The notes under the pieces: generated by a model
Told to the model about the DNA's origin: nothing
Seen by the model: only the letters and a program-made list of their open reading frames with translations
Databases searched by the model: none
Translations under genes and position numbers: made by a program
In this document: one piece after another, positions 10,601 through 23,233 of the stretch
Numbering within the stretch: the stretch's first letter is position 1
Layout: every line of letters begins with the position of its first letter
NCBI RefSeq assembly: GCF_029227915.1
Contig: NC_079878.1
Coordinates: 29,477,501-29,541,500, forward strand
Length of the DNA: 64,000 nt
Direction: 5' to 3'
From: Hydractinia symbiolongicarpus
Taxonomy: Eukaryota > Cnidaria > Hydrozoa > Anthoathecata > Hydractiniidae

Positions 10601-13572
10601 GGATTTACGGGAAATCGCGGGTTTTTGTTTGCCGGCGATTAAACTTCTTATATTCAGCGTCTCATCAAAAATGAAAACATTTTTGAAAACTACAAGTCTC
10701 ATGCGTTTTAGTGGTGAAAAAGTAATTTAAAAAATCGTTCGGGAAATGAGTTTACTCACAGGGTACTTTCTTTGTATGCATTGGACTATACGGGCCAAGC
10801 CCGGGATTTACGGGAAATCGCGGGTTTTCGTTTGCCGGCGATTAAACTTCCTTCATTAAGCATCTCATCAAAAATGAAAACATTCCTGAAAACTACAAGT
10901 CTCATGCGTTTTAGTGGTGAAAAAATAATTTAAAAAATCGTTCGGGAAATGAGTTTACTCCCTGGGTACTTTCTTTGTATACTTTTGACTATTCGGGCCG
11001 AGTCCGGGATTTACGGAAATCGCGGGTTTTCGTTTGCCGGCGATTAAACTTCTTTCATTAATCGTTTCATCAAAAATGAAAACATTCCTGAAAACTACAA
11101 GTCTTATGCGTTTTAGTGGTGAAAAAATAATTTAAAAAATCGTTCGGGAAATGTGTTTGCTCCCTGGGTATTTTCTTTGTATACTTTTGACTATACGGGC
11201 CGAGTCCAGGATTTACGGGAATTCGCGGGTTTTCGTTTGCCGGCGATTAAACTTCTTTTATACAGAGTCTCATCAAAAATGAAAATATTTTTGAAAACTA
11301 CAAGTCTCATGCGTTTTAGTGGTGAAAAAATAGATTAAAAAATCGTTCTGGAAATGAGTTTACTCACAGGGTACTTTCTTTGTATGTACTCGACTATACG
11401 GGCCAAGCACAGGATTTACGGGAAATCGCGGGTTTTTGTTTGCCGGCGATTAAACTTCTTATATTCAGCGTCTCATCAAAAATGAAAACATTTTTGAAAA
11501 CTACAAGTCTCATGCGTTTTAGTGGTGAAAAAATAATTTAAAAAATCGTTCGGGAAATGAGTTTACTCACAGGGTACTTTCTTTGTATGCATTGGACTAT
11601 ACGGGCCAAGCCCGGGATTTACGGGAAATCGCGGGTTTTCGTTTGCCGGCGATTAAACTTCCTTCATTAAGCATCTCATCAAAAATGAAAACATTCCTGA
11701 AAACTACAAGTCTCATGCGTTTTAGTGGTGAAAAAATAATTTAAAAAATCGTTCGGGAAATGAGTTTACTCCCTGGGTACTTTCTTTGTATACTTTTGAC
11801 TATTCGGGCCGAGTCCGGGATTTACGGAAATCGCGGGTTTTCGTTTGCCGGCGATTAAACTTCTTTCATTAATCGTTTCATCAAAAATGAAAACATTCCT
11901 GAAAACTACAAGTCTTATGCGTTTTAGTGGTGAAAAAATAATTTAAAAAATCGTTCGGGAAATGTGTTTGCTCCCTGGGTATTTTCTTTGTATACTTTTG
12001 ACTATACGGGCCGAGTCCAGGATTTACGGGAATTCGCGGGTTTTCGTTTGCCGGCGATTAAACTTCTTTTATACAGAGTCTCATCAAAAATGAAAATATT
12101 TTTGAAAACTACAAGTCTCATGCGTTTTAGTGGTGAAAAGATAATTTAAAAAATCGTTCTGGAAGTGAGTTTACTCACAGGGTACTTTCTTTGTATGTAC
12201 TCGACTATACGGGCCGAGTCCGGTATTTACGGGAAATCGCGGGTTTTGGTTTGCCGGCGATTAAACATCTTTTATTCAGCGTCTTATCAAAAATGAAAAC
12301 ATTTTTGAAAACTACAAGTCTCATGCGTTTTAGTGGTGAAAAGATAATTTAAAAAATCGTTCGGGAAATGAGTTTACTCACAGGGTACTTTCTTTGTATA
12401 CATTCGACTATACGGGCCAAGCCCGGGATTTACGGGAATTCGCGGGATTTTGTTTGCCAGCGATTAAACTTCTTTTATTCAGAGTCTCATCAAAAATGAA
12501 AACATTTTTGAAAACTACAAATCTCATGCGTTTTAGTGGTGAAAAGATAATTTAAAAAATCGTTCTGGAAATGAGTTTACTCACAGCGTACTTTCTTTGT
12601 ATGTACTCGACTATACAGGCCAAGCACGGGATTTACGGGAAATCGCGGGTTTTGGTTTGCCGGCGATTAAACATCTTTTATTCAGCGTCTTATCAAAAAT
12701 GAAAACATTTTTAAAAACTACAAGTCTCATGCGTTTTAGTGGTGAAAGGATAATTTAAAAAATCGTTCTGGAAATGTGTTTACTCACAGGGTACTTTCTT
12801 TGTATGTACTCGACTATACGGGCCAAGCACGGGATTTACGAGAAATCGTGGGTTTTTGTTTGCCGGCGATTAAACTTCTTATATTCAGCGTCTCATCAAA
12901 AATGAAACCATTTTTGAAAACTACAAGTCTCATGCGTTTTAGTGGTGAAAAAATAATTTAAAAAATCGTTCGGGAAATGAGTTTACTCACAGGATACTTT
13001 CTTTGTATACATTCGACTATACGGGCAAAGCCCGGGATTTACGGGAAATCGCGGGTTTTCGTTTGCCGGCGATTAAACTTCTTTCATTAAGCGTCTCATC
13101 AAAAATTAAAACATTCCTAAAAACTACAAGTCTCATGCGTTTTAGTGGTGAAAAGATAATTTAAAAAATCGTTCGGGAAATGAGTTTACTCCCTGGGTAC
13201 TTTCTTTGTATACTTTTGACTATACGGGGCAAGTCCGGGATTTACGGGAAATCGCGGGTTTTCGTTTGCCGGCGATTAAACATCTTTTATTCAGCGTCTC
13301 ATCAAAAATGAAAACATTTTTGAAAACTACAAGTCTCATGCGTTTTAGTGGTGAAAAAATAGATTAAAAAATCGTTCTGGAAATGAGTTTACTGACAGGG
13401 TACTTTCTTTGTATGTACTCGACTATACGGGCCAAGCACAGGATTTACGGGAAATCGCGGGTTTTTGTTTGCCGGCGAATAAACTTCTTATATTCAGCGT
13501 CTCATCAAAAATGAAAACATTTTTGAAAACTACAAGTCTCATGCGTTTTAGTGGTGAAAAAATAATTTAAAA
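7486..13572 (+). repeat. HOR block 3: 11-mer, 2232-bp unit, two copies plus part of a third
   Basis: Markers recur 2232 bp apart: GGGTATTTTCTTTGTATG (in the monomers at 7486 and 9718) and ATGTGTTTGCTCCC (8919 and 11151). The unit is eleven monomers less one base lost in TTTACGGAAATCG. Copy 1 is 7486-9717. Copy 2 is 9718-12760 and is lengthened by an internal 811-bp duplication. A third partial copy starts at 12761 but follows the second monomer of the unit (the 7689 type), so one monomer is missing at that junction. Similarity to the unit fades after the monomer at 13370. Confidence 0.88.
10530..12151 (+). repeat. Nested 4-mer duplication, 811-bp unit, two copies
   Basis: The copies are 10530-11340 and 11341-12151. 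Both begin at an AATAGATT-preceded class C monomer with CACAGG, both contain the 202-bp TTTACGGAAATCG monomer, and both end with ATGTGTTTGCTCCC and TTTTATACAGAGTC. A GAAAATATTTTTG variant occurs in both ends (11280 and 12091), where the matching monomer of copy 1 of the 2232-bp unit has GAAACCATTTTTG. After 12151 the sequence resumes the order seen after 9109. Confidence 0.9.
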
Positions 13573-14384
13573 AATCGTTCCGGAAATGAGTTTACTCACA
13601 GGGTACTTTCTTTGTATGTACTCGACTATACGGGCCAAGCACAGGATTTACGGGAAATCGCGGGTTTTTGTTTGCCGGCGATTAAACTTCTTATATTCAG
13701 CGTCTCATCAAAAATGAAAACATTTTTGAAAACTACAAGTCTCATGCGTTTTAGTGGTGAAAAAATAATTTTAAAAATCGTTCGGGAAATGTGTTTACTC
13801 CCTGGGTACTTTCTTTGTATACTTTTGACTATACGGGCCGAGTCCGGGATTTACGGGAAATCGCGGGTTTTCGTTTCCCGGCGATTAAACATCTTTTATT
13901 CAGCGTCTCATCAAAAATGAAAACATTTTTGAAAACTACAAGTCTCATGCCTTTTAGTGGTGAGAAGATAATTTAAAAAATCGTTCGAGAAATGAATTTA
14001 CTCACAGGGTACTTTCTTTGTATACATTCGACTATACGGGCCAAGCCCGGGATTTACGGGAATTTGCGGGTTTTCGTTTGCCGGCGATTAAACTTCTTTT
14101 ATTCAGAGTCTCATCAAAAATGAAAACATTCCTGAAAACTACAAGTCTCATGCGTTTTAGTGTTGAAAAGATAATTTAAAAAATCGTTCTGGAAATGAGT
14201 TTACTCACAGGGTACTTTCTTTGTATGTACTCGACTATACGGGCCAAGCACGGGATTTACGGGAAATCGCGGGTTTTTGTTTGCCGGCGATTAAACTTCT
14301 TATATTCAGCGTCTCATCAAAAATGAAACCATTTTTGAAAACTACAAGTCTCATGCGTTTTAGTGGTGAAAAAATAATTTAAAA
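13573..14384 (+). repeat. Junction stretch between the two 11-mer blocks
   Basis: Four monomers start at 13573, 13776, 13979 and 14182. The first is a second class C copy directly after the class C copy at 13370. It ends in AATTTTAAAAATCG (a shifted T) and leads into a class B copy with ATGTGTTTACTCCC and CGTTTCCCGGCG. This C-B pair reappears many times downstream, at 15196, 16008, 18240, 19837, 21434, 24248, 25060 and 26860. Confidence 0.8.
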
Positions 14385-17300
14385 AATCGTTCGGGAAATG
14401 ATTTTACTCACAGGGTACTTTCTTTGTATACATTCGACTGTACGGGCCAAGCCCGGGATTTACGGGAAATCGCGGGTTTTCGTTTGCCAGCGATTAAACT
14501 TCTTTCATTAAGCGTCTCATCAAAAATGAAAACATTCCTGAAAACTACAAGTCTCATGCGTTTTAGTGGTGAAAAAGTAATTTAAAAAATCGTTCGGGAA
14601 ATGATTTTACTCCCTGGGTACTTTCTTTGTATACTTTTGACTATACGGGCCAAGTACGGGATTTACGGGAAATCGCGGGTTTTCGTTTGCCGGCGATTAA
14701 ACATCTTTTATTCAGCGTCTCATCAAAAATGAAAACATTTTTGAAAACTACAAGTCTCATGCGTTTTAGTGGTAAAAAATAGATTAAAAAATCGTTCCCG
14801 AAATGAGTTTACTCACAGGGTACTTTCTTTGTATGTACTCGACTATACGGGCCAAGCACGGGATTTACGGGAAATCGCGGGTTTTTGTTTGCCGGCGATT
14901 AAACTTCTCATATTCAGCGTCTCATCAAAAATGAAACCATTTTTGAAAACTACAAGTCTCATGCGTTTTAGTGGTGAAAAAATAATTTAAAAAATCGTTC
15001 GGGAAATGCGTTTACTCACAGGGTACTTTCTTTGTATACATTCGACTATACGGGCCAAGCCCGGGATTTACGGGAAATCGCGGGTTTTCGTTTGCCGGAG
15101 ATTAAACATCTTTTATTCAGCGTCTCATCAAAAATGAAAACATTTTTGAAAACTACAAGTCTCATGCGTTTTAGTGGTGAAAAAATAGATTAAAAAATCG
15201 TTCTGGAAATGAGTTTACTCACAGGGTACTTTCTTTGTATGTACTCGACTATACGGGCCAAGCACAGGATTTACGGGAAATCGCGGGTTTTTGTTTGCCG
15301 GCGATTAAACTTCTTATATTCAGCGTCTCATCAAAAATGAAAACATTTTTGAAAACTACAAGTCTCATGCGTTTTAGTGGTGAAAAAATAATTTTAAAAA
15401 TCGTTCGGGAAATGTGTTTACTCCCTGGGTACTTTCTTTGTATACTTTTGACTATACGGGCCGAGTCCGGTATTTACGGGAAATCGCGGGTTTTGGTTTG
15501 CCGGCGATTAAACATCTTTTATTCAGCGTCTTATCAAAAATGAAAACATTTTTGAAAACTACAAGTCTCATGCCTTTTAGTGGTGAGAAGATAATTTAAA
15601 AAATCGTTCGAGAAATGAGTTTACTCACAGGGTACTTTCTTTTTATACATTCGACTATACGGGCCAAGCACGGGATTTACGGGAAATCGCGGGTTTTCGT
15701 TTGCCGGCGATTAAACTTCTTTCATTAAGCGTCTCATCAAAAATGAAACCATTTTTGAAAACTACAAGTCTCATGCGTTTTAGTGGTGAAAAAATAATTT
15801 AAAAAATCGTTCGGGAAATGAGTTTACTCACAGGGTACTTTCTTTGTATACATTCGACTATACGGGCCAAGCCCGGGATTTACGGGAAATCGCGGGTTTT
15901 CGTTTGCCGGAGATTAAACATTTTTTATTCAGCGTCTCATCAAAAATGAAAACATTTTTGAAAACTACAAGTCTCATGCGTTTTAGTGGTGAAAAAATAG
16001 ATTAAAAAATCGTTCTGGTAATGAGTTTACTCACAGGGTACTTTCTTTGTATGTACTCGACTATACGGGCCAAGCACAGGATTTACGGGAAATCGCGGGT
16101 TTTTGTTTGCCGGCGATTAAACTTCTTATATTCAGCGTCTCATCAAAAATGAAAACATTTTTGAAAACTACAAGTCTCATGCGTTTTAGTGGTGAAAAAA
16201 TAATTTTAAAAATCGTTCGGGAAATGTGTTTACTCCCTGGGTACTTTCTTTGTATACTTTTGACTATACGGGCCGAGTCCGGGATTTACGGGAAATCGCG
16301 GGTTTTCGTTTCCCGGCGATTAAACATCTTTTATTCAGCGTCTCATCAAAAATGAAAACATTTTTGAAAACTACAAATCTCATGCGTTTTAGTGGTGAAA
16401 AAATAATTTAAAAAATCGTTCGGGAAATGAGTTTACTCCCTGGGTACTTTCTTTGTATACTTTTGACTATACGGGCCGAGTCCGGTATTTACGGGAAATC
16501 GCGGGTTTTGGTTTGCCGGCGATTAAACATCTTTTATTCAGCGTCTTATCAAAAATGAAAACATTTTTGAAAACTACAAGTCTCATGCGTTTTAGTGGTG
16601 AAAAAATAATTTAAAAAATCGTTCGGGAAATGATTTTACTCACAGGGTACTTTCTTTGTATACATTCGACTGTACGGGCCAAGCCCGGGATTTACGGGAA
16701 ATCGCGGGTTTTCGTTTGCCAGCGATTAAACTTCTTTCATTACGCGTCTCATCAAAAATGAAAACATTACTGAAAACTACAAGTCTCATGCGTTTTAGTG
16801 GTGAAAAAGTAATTTAAAAAATCGTTCGGGAAATGATTTTACTCCCTGGGTACTTTCTTTGTATACTTTTGACTATACGGGCCAAGTACGGGATTTACGG
16901 GAAATCGCGGGTTTTCGTTTGCCGGCGATTAAACATCTTTTATTCAGCGTCTCATCAAAAATGAAAACATTTTTGAAAACTACAAGTCTCATGCGTTTTA
17001 GTGGTAAAAAATAGATTAAAAAATCGTTCCCGAAATGAGTTTACTCACAGGGTACTTTCTTTGTATGTACTCGACTATACGGGCCAAGCACGGGATTTAC
17101 GGGAAATCGCGGGTTTTTGTTTGCCGGCGATTAAACTTCTCATATTCAGCGTCTCATCAAAAATGAAACCATTTTTGAAAACTACAAGTCTCATGCGTTT
17201 TAGTGGTGAAAAAATAATTTAAAAAATCGTTCGGGAAATGCGTTTACTCACAGGGTACTTTCTTTGTATACATTCGACTATACGGGCCAAGCCCGGGATT

Positions 17301-18848
17301 TACGGGAAATCGCGGGTTTTCGTTTGCCGGAGATTAAACATCTTTTATTCAGCGTCTCATCAAAAATGAAAACATTTTTGAAAACTACAAGTCTCATGCG
17401 TTTTAGTGGTGAAAAAATAGATTAAAAAATCGTTCTGGAAATGAGTTTACTCACAGGGTACTTTCTTTGTATGTACTCGACTATACGGGCCAAGCACAGG
17501 ATTTACGGGAAATCGCGGGTTTTTGTTTGCCGGCGATTAAACTTCTTATATTCAGCGTCTCATCAAAAATGAAAACATTTTTGAAAACTACAAGTCTCAT
17601 GCGTTTTAGTGGTGAAAAAATAATTTTAAAAATCGTTCGGGAAATGTGTTTACTCCCTGGGTACTTTCTTTGTATACTTTTGACTATACGGGCCGAGTCC
17701 GGTATTTACGGGAAATCGCGGGTTTTGGTTTGCCGGCGATTAAACATCTTTTATTCAGCGTCTTATCAAAAATGAAAACATTTTTGAAAACTACAAGTCT
17801 CATGCCTTTTAGTGGTGAGAAGATAATTTAAAAAATCGTTCGAGAAATGAGTTTACTCACAGGGTACTTTCTTTTTATACATTCGACTATACGGGCCAAG
17901 CACGGGATTTACGGGAAATCGCGGGTTTTCGTTTGCCGGCGATTAAACTTCTTTCATTAAGCGTCTCATCAAAAATGAAACCATTTTTGAAAACTACAAG
18001 TCTCATGCGTTTTAGTGGTGAAAAAATAATTTAAAAAATCGTTCGGGAAATGAGTTTACTCACAGGGTACTTTCTTTGTATACATTTGACTATACGGGCC
18101 AAGCCCGGGATTTACGGGAAATCGCGGGTTTTCGTTTGCCGGAGATTAAACATCTTTTATTCAGCGTCTCATCAAAAATGAAAACATTTTTGAAAACTAC
18201 AAGTCTCATGCGTTTTAGTGGTGAAAAAATAGATTAAAAAATCGTTCTGGTAATGAGTTTACTCACAGGGTACTTTCTTTGTATGTACTCGACTATACGG
18301 GCCAAGCACAGGATTTACGGGAAATCGCGGGTTTTTGTTTGCCGGCGATTAAACTTCTTATATTCAGCGTCTCATCAAAAATGAAAACATTTTTGAAAAC
18401 TACAAGTCTCATGCGTTTTAATGGTGAAAAAATAATTTTAAAAATCGTTCGGGAAATGTGTTTACTCCCTGGGTACTTTCTTTGTATACTTTTGACTATA
18501 CGGGCCGAGTCCGGGATTTACGGGAAATCGCGGGTTTTCGTTTCCCGGCGATTAAACATCTTTTATTCAGCGTCTCATCAAAAATGAAAACATTTTTGAA
18601 AACTACAAATCTAATGCGTTTTAGTGGTGAAAAAATAATTTAAAAAATCGTTCGGGAAATGAGTTTACTCCCTGGGTACTTTCTTTGTATACTTTTGACT
18701 ATACGGGCCGAGTCCGGTATTTACGGGAAATCGCGGGTTTTGGTTTGCCGGCGATTAAACATCTTTTATTCAGCGTCTTATCAAAAATGAAAACATTTTT
18801 GAAAACTACAAGTCTCATGCCTTTTAGTGGTGAGAAAATAATTTAAAA
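14385..18848 (+). repeat. HOR block 4: second 11-mer, 2232-bp unit, two copies
   Basis: The copies are 14385-16616 and 16617-18848. The markers ATGATTTTACTCACAGG (14399/16631), CATTCGACTGTACGGG and AGTGGTAAAAAATAG recur exactly 2232 bp apart. The one-base deficit comes from the missing G in GTGGTAAAAAATAG. The unit has the same length as block 3 but a different monomer order and different variants, so it is a separate HOR. Its second copy runs into the 1597-bp unit that starts at 18240. Confidence 0.9.
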
Positions 18849-19051
18849 AATCGTTCGAGAAATGAGTTTACTCACAGGGTACTTTCTTTTTATACATTCG
18901 ACTATACGGGCCAACCTCGAGATTTACGGGAAATCGCGGGTTTTCGTTTGCCGGCGATTAAACTTCTTTCATTAAGCGTCTCATCAAAAATGAAAACATT
19001 CCTGAAAACTACAAGTCTTATGCGTTTTAGTGGTGAAAAAATAATTTAAAA

Positions 19052-19227
19052 AATCGTTCGGTAAATGTGTTTACTCCCTGGGTATTTTCTTTGTATACTT
19101 TTGACTATACGGGCCGAGTCCAGGATTTACGGGAATTCGCGGGTTTTCGTTTGCCGGCGAATAAACTTCTTTTATTTTTGAAAACTACAAGTCTCATGCG
19201 TTTTAGTGGTGAAAAGATAATTTAAAA
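19052..19227 (+). repeat. Truncated monomer (176 bp), first in the window
   Basis: The sequence goes from CTTCTTTTATT straight to TTTGAAAAC and lacks the 27 bases that begin CAGCGTCTCATC and end AAACATT. The missing piece ends in ATT, and ATT also stands just before it, so slippage between short repeats explains the loss. The left arm, the loop and the start of the right arm of the inverted repeat are gone. Linked marks: TCGGTAAATGTG, GGGTATTTTC, GAGTCCAGG, GGAATTCGCGGG and CGAATAAAC. Confidence 0.95.
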
Positions 19228-20648
19228 AATCGTTCTGGAAATGAGTTTACTCTCAGGGTACTTTCTTTGTATGTACTCGACTACACGGGCCGAGTCCGGT
19301 ATTTACGGGAAATCGCGGGTTTTGGTTTGCCGGCGATTAAACATCTTTTATTCAGCGTCTTATCAAAAATGAAAACATTTTTGAAAACAACAAATCTCAT
19401 GCGTTTTAGTGGTGAAAAGATAATTTAAAAAATCGTTCGGGAAATGAGTTTACTCACAGGGTACTTTCTTTGTATACATTCGACTATACGGGCCAAGCCC
19501 GGGATTTAAGGGAATTCGCGGGTTTTCGTTTGCCGGCGATTAAACTTCTTTTATTCAGAGTCTCATCAAAAATGAAAACATTTTTGAAAACTACAAGTCT
19601 CATGCGTTTTAGTGTTGAAAAGATAATTTAAAAAATCGTTCCGGAAATGAGTTTACTCACAGGGTACTTTCTTTGTATGTACTCGACTATACGGGCCAAG
19701 CCCGGGATTTACGGGAAATCGCGGGTTTTCGTTTGCCGGAGATTAAACATCTTTTATTCAGCGTCTCATCAAAAATGAAAACATTTTTGAAAACTACAAG
19801 TCTCATGCGTTTTAGTGGTGAAAAAATAGATTAAAAAATCGTTCTGGTAATGAGTTTACTCACAGGGTACTTTCTTTGTATGTACTCGACTATACGGGCC
19901 AAGCACAGGATTTACGGGAAATCGCGGGTTTTTGTTTGCCGGCGATTAAACTTCTTATATTCAGCGTCTCATCAAAAATGAAAACATTTTTGAAAACTAC
20001 AAGTCTCATGCGTTTTAATGGTGAAAAAATAATTTTAAAAATCGTTCGGGAAATGTGTTTACTCCCTGGGTACTTTCTTTGTATACTTTTGACTATACGG
20101 GCCGAGTCCGGGATTTACGGGAAATCGCGGGTTTTCGTTTCCCGGCGATTAAACATCTTTTATTCAGCGTCTCATCAAAAATGAAAACATTTTTGAAAAC
20201 TACAAATCTAATGCGTTTTAGTGGTGAAAAAATAATTTAAAAAATCGTTCGGGAAATGAGTTTACTCCCTGGGTACTTTCTTTGTATACTTTTGACTATA
20301 CGGGCCGAGTCCGGTATTTACGGGAAATCGCGGGTTTTGGTTTGCCGGCGATTAAACATCTTTTATTCAGCGTCTTATCAAAAATGAAAACATTTTTGAA
20401 AACTACAAGTCTCATGCCTTTTAGTGGTGAGAAAATAATTTAAAAAATCGTTCGAGAAATGAGTTTACTCACAGGGTACTTTCTTTTTATACATTCGACT
20501 ATACGGGCCAACCTCGAGATTTACGGGAAATCGCGGGTTTTCGTTTGCCGGCGATTAAACTTCTTTCATTAAGCGTCTCATCAAAAATGAAAACATTCCT
20601 GAAAACTACAAGTCTTATGCGTTTTAGTGGTGAAAAAATAATTTAAAA

Positions 20649-20824
20649 AATCGTTCGGTAAATGTGTTTACTCCCTGGGTATTTTCTTTGTATACTTTTG
20701 ACTATACGGGCCGAGTCCAGGATTTACGGGAATTCGCGGGTTTTCGTTTGCCGGCGAATAAACTTCTTTTATTTTTGAAAACTACAAGTCTCATGCGTTT
20801 TAGTGGTGAAAAGATAATTTAAAA
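20649..20824 (+). repeat. Truncated monomer (176 bp), second 1597-bp unit
   Basis: Same 27-bp gap and same linked marks as at 19052, exactly 1597 bp downstream. Confidence 0.95.
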
Positions 20825-22245
20825 AATCGTTCTGGAAATGAGTTTACTCTCAGGGTACTTTCTTTGTATGTACTCGACTACACGGGCCGAGTCCGGTATT
20901 TACGGGAAATCGCGGGTTTTGGTTTGCCGGCGATTAAACATCTTTTATTCAGCGTCTTATCAAAAATGAAAACATTTTTGAAAACAACAAATCTCATGCG
21001 TTTTAGTGGTGAAAAGATAATTTAAAAAATCGTTCGGGAAATGAGTTTACTCACAGGGTACTTTCTTTGTATACATTCGACTATACGGGCCAAGCCCGGG
21101 ATTTAAGGGAATTCGCGGGTTTTCGTTTGCCGGCGATTAAACTTCTTTTATTCAGAGTCTCATCAAAAATGAAAACATTTTTGAAAACTACAAGTCTCAT
21201 GCGTTTTAGTGTTGAAAAGATAATTTAAAAAATCGTTCCGGAAATGAGTTTACTCACAGGGTACTTTCTTTGTATGTACTCGACTATACGGGCCAAGCCC
21301 GGGATTTACGGGAAATCGCGGGTTTTCGTTTGCCGGAGATTAAACATCTTTTATTCAGCGTCTCATCAAAAATGAAAACATTTTTGAAAACTACAAGTCT
21401 CATGCGTTTTAGTGGTGAAAAAATAGATTAAAAAATCGTTCTGGTAATGAGTTTACTCACAGGGTACTTTCTTTGTATGTACTCGACTATACGGGCCAAG
21501 CACAGGATTTACGGGAAATCGCGGGTTTTTGTTTGCCGGCGATTAAACTTCTTATATTCAGCGTCTCATCAAAAATGAAAACATTTTTGAAAACTACAAG
21601 TCTCATGCGTTTTAATGGTGAAAAAATAATTTTAAAAATCGTTCGGGAAATGTGTTTACTCCCTGGGTACTTTCTTTGTATACTTTTGACTATACGGGCC
21701 GAGTCCGGGATTTACGGGAAATCGCGGGTTTTCGTTTCCCGGCGATTAAACATCTTTTATTCAGCGTCTCATCAAAAATGAAAACATTTTTGAAAACTAC
21801 AAATCTAATGCGTTTTAGTGGTGAAAAAATAATTTAAAAAATCGTTCGGGAAATGAGTTTACTCCCTGGGTACTTTCTTTGTATACTTTTGACTATACGG
21901 GCCGAGTCCGGTATTTACGGGAAATCGCGGGTTTTGGTTTGCCGGCGATTAAACATCTTTTATTCAGCGTCTTATCAAAAATGAAAACATTTTTGAAAAC
22001 TACAAGTCTCATGCCTTTTAGTGGTGAGAAAATAATTTAAAAAATCGTTCGAGAAATGAGTTTACTCACAGGGTACTTTCTTTTTATACATTCGACTATA
22101 CGGGCCAACCTCGAGATTTACGGGAAATCGCGGGTTTTCGTTTGCCGGCGATTAAACTTCTTTCATTAAGCGTCTCATCAAAAATGAAAACATTCCTGAA
22201 AACTACAAGTCTTATGCGTTTTAGTGGTGAAAAAATAATTTAAAA

Positions 22246-22421
22246 AATCGTTCGGTAAATGTGTTTACTCCCTGGGTATTTTCTTTGTATACTTTTGACT
22301 ATACGGGCCGAGTCCAGGATTTACGGGAATTCGCGGGTTTTCGTTTGCCGGCGAATAAACTTCTTTTATTTTTGAAAACTACAAGTCTCATGCGTTTTAG
22401 TGGTGAAAAGATAATTTAAAA
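22246..22421 (+). repeat. Truncated monomer (176 bp), 1800-bp unit
   Basis: The gap follows CTTCTTTTATT near 22370. It keeps CGAATAAAC and GAGTCCAGG. Confidence 0.95.
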
Positions 22422-23233
22422 AATCGTTCTGGAAATGAGTTTACTCTCAGGGTACTTTCTTTGTATGTACTCGACTACACGGGCCGAGTCCGGTATTTAC
22501 GGGAAATCGCGGGTTTTGGTTTGCCGGCGATTAAACATCTTTTATTCAGCGTCTTATCAAAAATGAAAACATTTTTGAAAACAACAAATCTCATGCGTTT
22601 TAGTGGTGAAAAGATAATTTAAAAAATCGTTCGGGAAATGAGTTTACTCACAGGGTACTTTCTTTGTATACATTCGACTATACGGGCCAAGCCCGGGATT
22701 TAAGGGAATTCGCGGGTTTTCGTTTGCCGGCGATTAAACTTCTTTTATTCAGAGTCTCATCAAAAATGAAAACATTTTTGAAAACTACAAGTCTCATGCG
22801 TTTTAGTGTTGAAAAGATAATTTAAAAAATCGTTCTGGAAATGAGTTTACTCACAGGGTACTTTCTTTGTATGTACTCGACTATACGGGCCAAGCACGGG
22901 ATTTACGGGAAATCGCGGGTTTTTGTTTGCCGGCGATTAAACTTCTTATATTCAGCGTCTCATCAAAAATGAAACCATTTTTGAAAACTACAAGTCTCAT
23001 GCGTTTTAGTGGTGAAAAAATAATTTAAAAAATCGTTCGGGAAATGAGTTTACTCACAGGGTACTTTCTTTGTATACATTCGACTATACGGGCCAAGCCC
23101 GGGATTTACGGGAAATCGCGGGTTTTCGTTTGCCGGAGATTAAACATCTTTTATTCAGCGTCTCATCAAAAATGAAAACATTTTTGAAAACTACAAGTCT
23201 CATGCGTTTTAGTGGTGAAAAAATAGATTAAAA

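Larger units (their letters stand above)
18240..23233 (+). repeat. HOR block 5: 8-mer, 1597-bp unit, two copies plus a 1800-bp 9-mer version
   Basis: The marker CGTTCTGGTAATGAG starts units at 18240, 19837, 21434 and 23234. The first two units are 1597 bp: seven 203-bp monomers and one 176-bp monomer. The third is 1800 bp because it keeps two monomers (22831 and 23034) where the others have a single fused one (19634 and 21231). Further marks in phase are CCAACCTCGAG, TTTTAATGGTG, CTAATGCG and GACTACACGGG. The copies are almost identical. Confidence 0.92.

Noticed and set aside
13612-13920. Recurring open frames of about 100 codons on the + strand (also near 15235, 16047, 18279, 19876, 21473, 25099 and 38336)
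   Set aside because: They arise where AATTTAAAAAATCG becomes AATTTTAAAAATCG, which removes a TAA at the monomer border and joins two stop-poor stretches. The monomer length is not a multiple of three, the frame changes at each copy, and the start and end fall inside satellite sequence. No domain is recognisable.
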